DNA of 64,000 nt, taken from assembly GCA_030062745.1 (NCBI GenBank), contig CP099840.1, positions 12,538,437 through 12,602,436 on the forward strand, written 5' to 3'. Source of the stretch: Capitulum mitella (Eukaryota > Arthropoda > Thecostraca > Pollicipedomorpha > Pollicipedidae). This document shows positions 59,301-64,000 of the stretch, in pieces (position 1 is the stretch's first letter; the number at the start of each line of letters is the position of its first letter). The translations under genes and the position numbers were made by a program. Under the pieces are notes generated by a model, which made no database searches, was not told the DNA's origin, and saw nothing but the letters and a program-made list of their open reading frames with translations.

Positions 59301-59982
59301 CATTATTAGGTTGTTTTTCATACTTAGCTTCATGGTGGACCTAATTTTGGGGAGCACATTTAGGGAAATTAATGGGGAGTGTTGTGAATCGAAGCAATTC
59401 TTGAATTATTGTAGAAACATGGTATATAATGTAATTAGGCCACACGGCCATTGACACTTCTTCATACCAAAAAAATGGGTAAGACACAAATAGGGAAAAA
59501 ACAAACGCAAAACGGCTAGAATTTGGGCATTTTAACTGGCAAATGTTTGAGGCATTTTTTCCGTTCCATCCACACAGCTGATGCCATTAAAAAGCGTGAA
59601 TCATGAAGCTTAATATGCCGTTATGACAACGGGTGACAAAGAGCATTACATTGATAACCGTGGAGAAGGTAGATTTGTTTCGACGCTGACCATTTGTAAA
59701 ATGTTTCCATTAAATATGTATGTTGTTTTTAAAACCTGTACAGCGTTCTAGACTGACCTTCATTACGAACAGAAACGGCGGAACGTGTTCCCGCAAAGGG
59801 AGGACACAGGCTATTTTTCGAGCGATTTTATCCATGCAAAGCCATATTACGCCAATGGACGCCAATGGACTCCAACGCCAACACCAGTGGATATACGGTT
59901 AATGCCCAATTTTGCCACTAAATGGGGAGAAGAGTAAGGTGCCCCGGTGCCCCTCCCTGCCGCTTCGCCGCTTGTGATTATG
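50370..59982. other. intergenic, no gene recognised
   Basis: No gene recognised in 9.6 kb. Small structures: a roughly 35-bp diverged tandem (GAGAGCAAGACCG-type) near 53237-53300, a 12-bp-arm hairpin at 58324-58354, a GC-rich patch at 57340-57660 with open frames on both strands, and a (TA/TG)n run at about 59153-59190. Confidence 0.5.
58324..58354. repeat. perfect 12-bp inverted repeat
   Basis: AACAAGGAACGT, a seven-base loop, then ACGTTCCTTGTT. No U-run follows, so it is not a recognisable terminator. Confidence 0.85.
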
Positions 59983-60365
59983 AACGTTGCATATGTACGT
60001 TTCACCTGTACATACCCGCAGCATCCTCTCTTTTTGTCGCTTTGTCTAAAGGCAATATGTGATTACTGGACACGCCATGAAAGTGTCTATCGTTCTGTCG
60101 TATTTGTAGTGTAATGTATCATATGTGTGTTTGATGTGTGCACACCTACTGCATCCTTTCTTTTATCGGTTCGTCTAAAGGTGATATGTCAATGGACAAG
60201 CCATGAAAACGTCTGTCGTTCTGCCGTATTTCTAGCGCAATGTATCATATGTGCGTTTCACGTGTGCATACCTGTTGCATCCTCGCTTTTTTGTCGCTTT
60301 GTCTGAAGGCGATACATTAATAGACACGCCATGAGTGTCCGTCGTTCCGTCGTGTTTCTGGCGCG
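59983..60365. repeat. approximately 127-bp tandem repeat, three copies
   Basis: CATATGT(A/G)(C/T)GTTTxA occurs at 59990, 60120 and 60246 (spacing 130 and 126). Each copy includes GCATCCTxxCTTTT, GTCTAAAGG-like and GGACA(C/A)GCCATGAAA-like segments. The copies are roughly 85% alike by eye. Confidence 0.88.
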
Positions 60366-63035
60366 CTGCGCTTTAGTCTGGCCGTTTCCTGGCACTACAT
60401 CCAGACCTCCGAGCGGCCAGCTCGCCGATCTCCGACGTCGGCGCGTTCTATCTGATGGCTCTGACTATCGGCATCGATCAGGAATAAAAGCAGCGGGAAC
60501 AAACAGGAGGACACCGTGAGAACCTGGCCGCGCCGTGTCCCGACACGACGCCGGCTGTTATTCTAATTGGTACACAGCGCAGACGCCGGCTATCTGGAAT
60601 AGCATCTGTCGTGCGAGACGCTCATGTCGCTGCCGCGCCGATTTCAGATCGCCGTACAATCGCGTGAGGTGATCGGGGACGACGGAGGCGGGCGCGCCGG
60701 TGGCGCCGGTGGCGGTTGCCGGCCAGTTGACGGCTGACGGTTGACGGTTGCCGGAGCAGCGACCATGGCTCGGCAGCCGGGGCAGTTCGTGTGAGCGGCT
60801 CCACCAGCGCGCCCACCAAACAACGGGGCGCTGCCAGTTGATGTATTGCGTGAGCTCTGACATGCAAACATTTTCAACTCAGCGCGTGTGGGCTTCGTGG
60901 AACATCATACTGGGGTTTGGCCCATCGTAAGTGATGCTTTCCGTATCTGGGACCCTATTTCACAAACGAGAACATAGAACGGGACGTCTTCCATTTTTGT
61001 CGTGTTAGGGAATGACGGGACCGTAAACCACTCCTGCGAATTGGCCACGCCAGTAATGAAATTGGGACATGGCGTTTACCTCAAACGCTGTGTGCGTGCG
61101 TGAAACTCCTTGCGTTTATCCAATGTGCATGTAAAAGGTTGAGTCTGCATTTTTATTTAACGTTGTTACTGGATCACCAGCTGGCCGCTTGATAACTACC
61201 TCCTCACGGAGTGAGATAAGCTGGAGAGCGCCCCGTTCTGCGGGAAGACGCCATCGGTGTACGGTGCTGGGCTGGACACCTGCCGTGTTTGATACCGCCT
61301 CGACTGATTAGATGGGCGGCGGCGGCGGCGGCGACGGCCTCGGCGGGCCGCCTGCAAACCGAGCTGCCAGCAGCGGCGCACCGCCCCCTGGCCCCGCGGG
61401 GACGCGAGGGGGCGGGGCCTAAGGCGGCCTCGCGTTTGGCGGCGCCGAGACGGCCCGGCCGAACCCGTCTGAGAGAGGCTGCTCCTCGCGGTAATCTGTG
61501 AGAACGCGTCGGTCGGGGTTCAACACCAGGCAGCAAATATTCGGTGCCCGTTTTCATATCATATATCTACGTTTTCCTTGTAGTGGCTCTAGATGATGGA
61601 AAATCGGTCTTTCTATTTAATTTCGGGCTTCATGAGCTGGGGATTCTAGCTGGAATTTTGGTTCCTGTAAAATGTGAGCAGTCCTCAACCTGTATGTATC
61701 GAAAATCGTCCTTCCGCGTCCAATACAAATACAAAAGCGTTGCAAAAAACATGGGTGAGATGTTTCGTTGACAACAGGAGGCTTCTCCACTGACGAAATA
61801 TAACTAACATGGATGAACAACAAGCAAAAGCTAGCGAAAAAGTCTGAACTGATAACAGCTTGAATGGATGCATCTTTAAATGTAGCAAAAACACAATTAT
61901 TCGTAAAAATCGAACTCAAGCAACAACTCAGAAAAAAATTTAAGTTTGTCCTCAAACACCACAATATTTTGTGCAGTCCATGATATCACTTTGCTGCAGT
62001 CGTAACAGAAGGAAGATTCTCCTTGAGACCTCTAATGTTAAATACAAGGGCTCGACCTGCTGCGGAGCATTCCTGCATTGATGGAAGAATATCAGGAGAA
62101 AATAGCGGTAATGTCCTATTGCACAACAAAAAAACGGACACTGCACGGCTCATGGAAGCTCTATTTCAGGTATACAAAAATATTTCAGGAAAATTCCACA
62201 TCAGACTGAATGAGAATATACCATTCACTTCCGTTTGATAATTATCTGCGTTTATTGTCACCTGATGAAACGGCATTCCGCCATCAGCGAGCGCACAGGC
62301 GTCCCTGATAATCATCGGTAGCACATGCTTCATGGATCATTCACCCCCTCCAAATTCCGCGCACTTCGTTGCCGTTTTTGAAGTTCAAAGAAATAATAAA
62401 TTTCATCGTTCCACGATTGGTTCTCAGCTATTAAAACTGGCAAAAGAAGGCCGGTTTGGGACGACCTCAGGCGCTATGTCGATAACTGGCGCCGACTCCA
62501 AAGATTCGGCCTGCCGGACGGCGGCATATTCCGGCCCCTGCTGCTGTGTGGACGGCTGGAGCGGAAGCCGCGGTCAGTTCCGCCGCTGTTGACCGGCTCG
62601 TCCTCAGTCCTCACGCACGGCGCGCCGCCGTCGCCGCCGGCCGTCTCTTCACGCACACGCTGACGGCCGGAATGCCGCGGCGGCGGCGGCGAGAGCTGCG
62701 CACAGCGCGCCTCTGTGGCCGGCCGGGCGGCGGGACGGGCCGCCGGTTAGCGCCGCCCGCCCACAAGGCCGGCTTTGGTCGCTCGAGCGGCGGCGGCCGC
62801 CGACGCCGATCCGTCAGAACGGCGGCCGGACGGAATTCGCGCCCGGTTCCGGGACGCGCGCGCCGACACGCGGCCCGCGCCGGCGTCGAGGCCGACGCGA
62901 GGCTGGCGTCGAGGCCGACGGCGGCGCACGCTGTCAGCGCCGACGGCGGGCCGCGCCCGGCGGTGCCGCTCAGCTGAGTGGCGTCCGGACTTTGGTCATG
63001 ACGTCCGGACGACTGAGTTAACAAGGCGACAGCGG
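60366..63035. other. GC islands with uncertain open frames
   Basis: GC-rich islands at about 60390-60830, 61200-61510 and 62500-62985 alternate with AT-rich DNA. Open frames are present on both strands in each island, as expected from composition. In the first, a minus-strand frame (60558-60863) ends DHLTRLYGDLKSARQRHERL then ARQMLFQIAGVCAVYQLE and stop; it looks helix-forming and uses GC3-rich codons but matches nothing I know. No gene is called. Confidence 0.4.
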
Positions 63036-63270
63036 TGCAGTATGGAAGCCCCTTTGGGATCAGTTCGGAATGTGTTCTTGATGTCTCCCAGAGTCGATCA
63101 CCCTTGGAGTCCTCCACGCTCATGTATTTCTGGCAGCCGTGATGGCCCTTGCTGGCGAACACGGATGGTGAAGCCCGTGTTGAGATCCACCACAGTCGAT
63201 GTCTGCTGGTGGGACTGCTGACAGGCTGCGGAGTTCGCCTCGGTACTGGCTCCACCTACGGCGGGGGCAG
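63036..63270 (-). other. possible exon of an unknown gene, minus strand
   Basis: A moderately GC-rich stretch preceded on the minus strand by a pyrimidine-rich acceptor-like CCTGCCCCCGCCGTAG. Two frames look coding-like: STVVDLNTGFTIRVRQQG with SRLPEIHERGG, and SVFASKGHHGCQKYMSVEDS. The second continues open into a low-complexity Arg/Pro region towards 62611. I cannot choose a frame or name a family. Confidence 0.22.
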
Positions 63271-63757
63271 GCTGATGCCTGTCGGCTGGACGTCCCCCCG
63301 CCCCAACGTCCCAACACCATCCATACCACACGGTTAATTCCCCACACACAGCCGGAAGGGTTTTCCGGCCGTCAGTTGTCCGACATTGGGACATGATATC
63401 ATGACCAACCATGGCGCAGTGAGAATCGGATTCAGTCTTATCAGATCACCTACAGGTCAGGGGCCAAGTGCGGTTGAGTCGGGCGATCCGACCGCGGTTT
63501 GTGGACACTGGCCTCCGAGCACCAACAGAACCGACCCAACCCCAGTCTGACGCATGGCGGTCACCTCCAGCCGCCGAGACTCTGCAGCTGGCTGGAGCGG
63601 AGGCCGCAGGTGCCGTATTACCCTCCGACTCCCAGCTACCGAGACTCGACCGAGACTCGACGGATGAATCGAGCCGAAACCGTGGGCGCGGTACCAGTTG
63701 CCTGCTTCCAGTCATCGAAACTGAACAGTTGACCCGATTGGCGACCTTAGACGCGGT
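63271..63757. other. no feature recognised
   Basis: Open frames occur on both strands without a recognised domain. An acceptor-like CACCTACAG precedes 63456, but no supported exon follows. Confidence 0.4.
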
Positions 63758-63985
63758 ATCGGCTCCTGACTGTCGACAGCGAGCTGGGGCTGTCCTGGGC
63801 TGACGGCTCCTGACTGTCGACAGCGAGCTGCGGCTGTCCGGACCGGCGGCTCCTGACTATCGACAGCGAGCTGGGGCTGTCCGGGCCGGCGGCTCCTGAC
63901 AGTCGACAGCGAGCTGTGGCTGTCCGGGCTGGCAACTCCTGACTGTCGACAGCGAGCTGTGGTTGTCCGGGCTGGCGGTCCGTTC
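63758..63985. repeat. 43-bp minisatellite
   Basis: The anchor TCCTGAC recurs at 63764, 63808, 63851, 63894 and 63937 (spacing 44, 43, 43, 43), followed in each by TGTCGACAGCGAGCTG or a close variant and GGCTGTCCGGGC. Five copies, very similar. It may continue beyond the window. Confidence 0.93.
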
Positions 63986-64000
63986 CGCCTCCGTCCCCCA

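Noticed and set aside
62611-63255. 214-codon minus-strand frame as a whole gene
   Set aside because: The half over 62611-62990 is Arg/Pro/Ala-rich noise from a GC island open on both strands; only the part near 63040-63250 is kept as a weak exon candidate.

Overview
The window looks like nuclear DNA of an arthropod. It has large introns with GT/AG borders, GC-rich coding exons, AT-richer intergenic DNA, and abundant minisatellites and small DNA transposons. A barnacle or another crustacean would fit, but that is inference from gene content and texture only. I recognise two host genes, both on the + strand, and no RNA genes, CRISPR arrays or viral fossils. Most of the window is non-coding.

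Layout. 1-5247: no recognised gene; a 61-bp duplication, a 20-bp minisatellite (505-1225), and a short hAT-like element with an 8-bp target duplication (2023-2385). 5248-10093: the 3' part of an anion-type Cys-loop ligand-gated channel subunit in two clear exons plus a TM4 exon, with a 3.7-kb intron full of diverged tandem repeats. 10094-31853: intergenic; a second hAT-like element (10540-10810), an approximately 139-bp satellite (13293-13840), a cluster of everted AGGTCA palindromes (16689-17024), a decayed Tc1/mariner DD37E-type transposon with 300-bp inverted repeats (21655-23304), and a few weak exon candidates. 31854-47642: a vestigial (vg) homologue with six coding exons, complete from ATG to stop. 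It is preceded by a 32-bp repeat array and a GC-rich promoter region. Its introns hold an 82-bp minisatellite, a 28-bp minisatellite split by a 2.3-kb hAT-like element, and a 22/28-bp minisatellite. 47643-64000: no recognised gene; a fourth hAT-like element (50197-50361), an approximately 127-bp tandem repeat (59983-60365), several GC islands with uncertain ORFs, and a 43-bp minisatellite running towards the window edge.

The two genes are not functionally linked. The channel subunit would act at the plasma membrane of excitable cells; Vestigial is a nuclear cofactor of the TEAD factor Scalloped. Each has a one-base frame conflict in a conserved stretch. In vg the six exons sum to exactly one base more than a multiple of three, and removing that base gives a 252-residue protein. 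I favour assembly or allelic indels over gene death.

I did not find a convincing new biological system. The best second-look items are the vg model and its extra base, the channel's PGR selectivity motif and unusually short TM3-TM4 link, the hAT-like family with four 8-bp target duplications (one inside a minisatellite), and the transposon whose inverted repeats contain its own transposase start.
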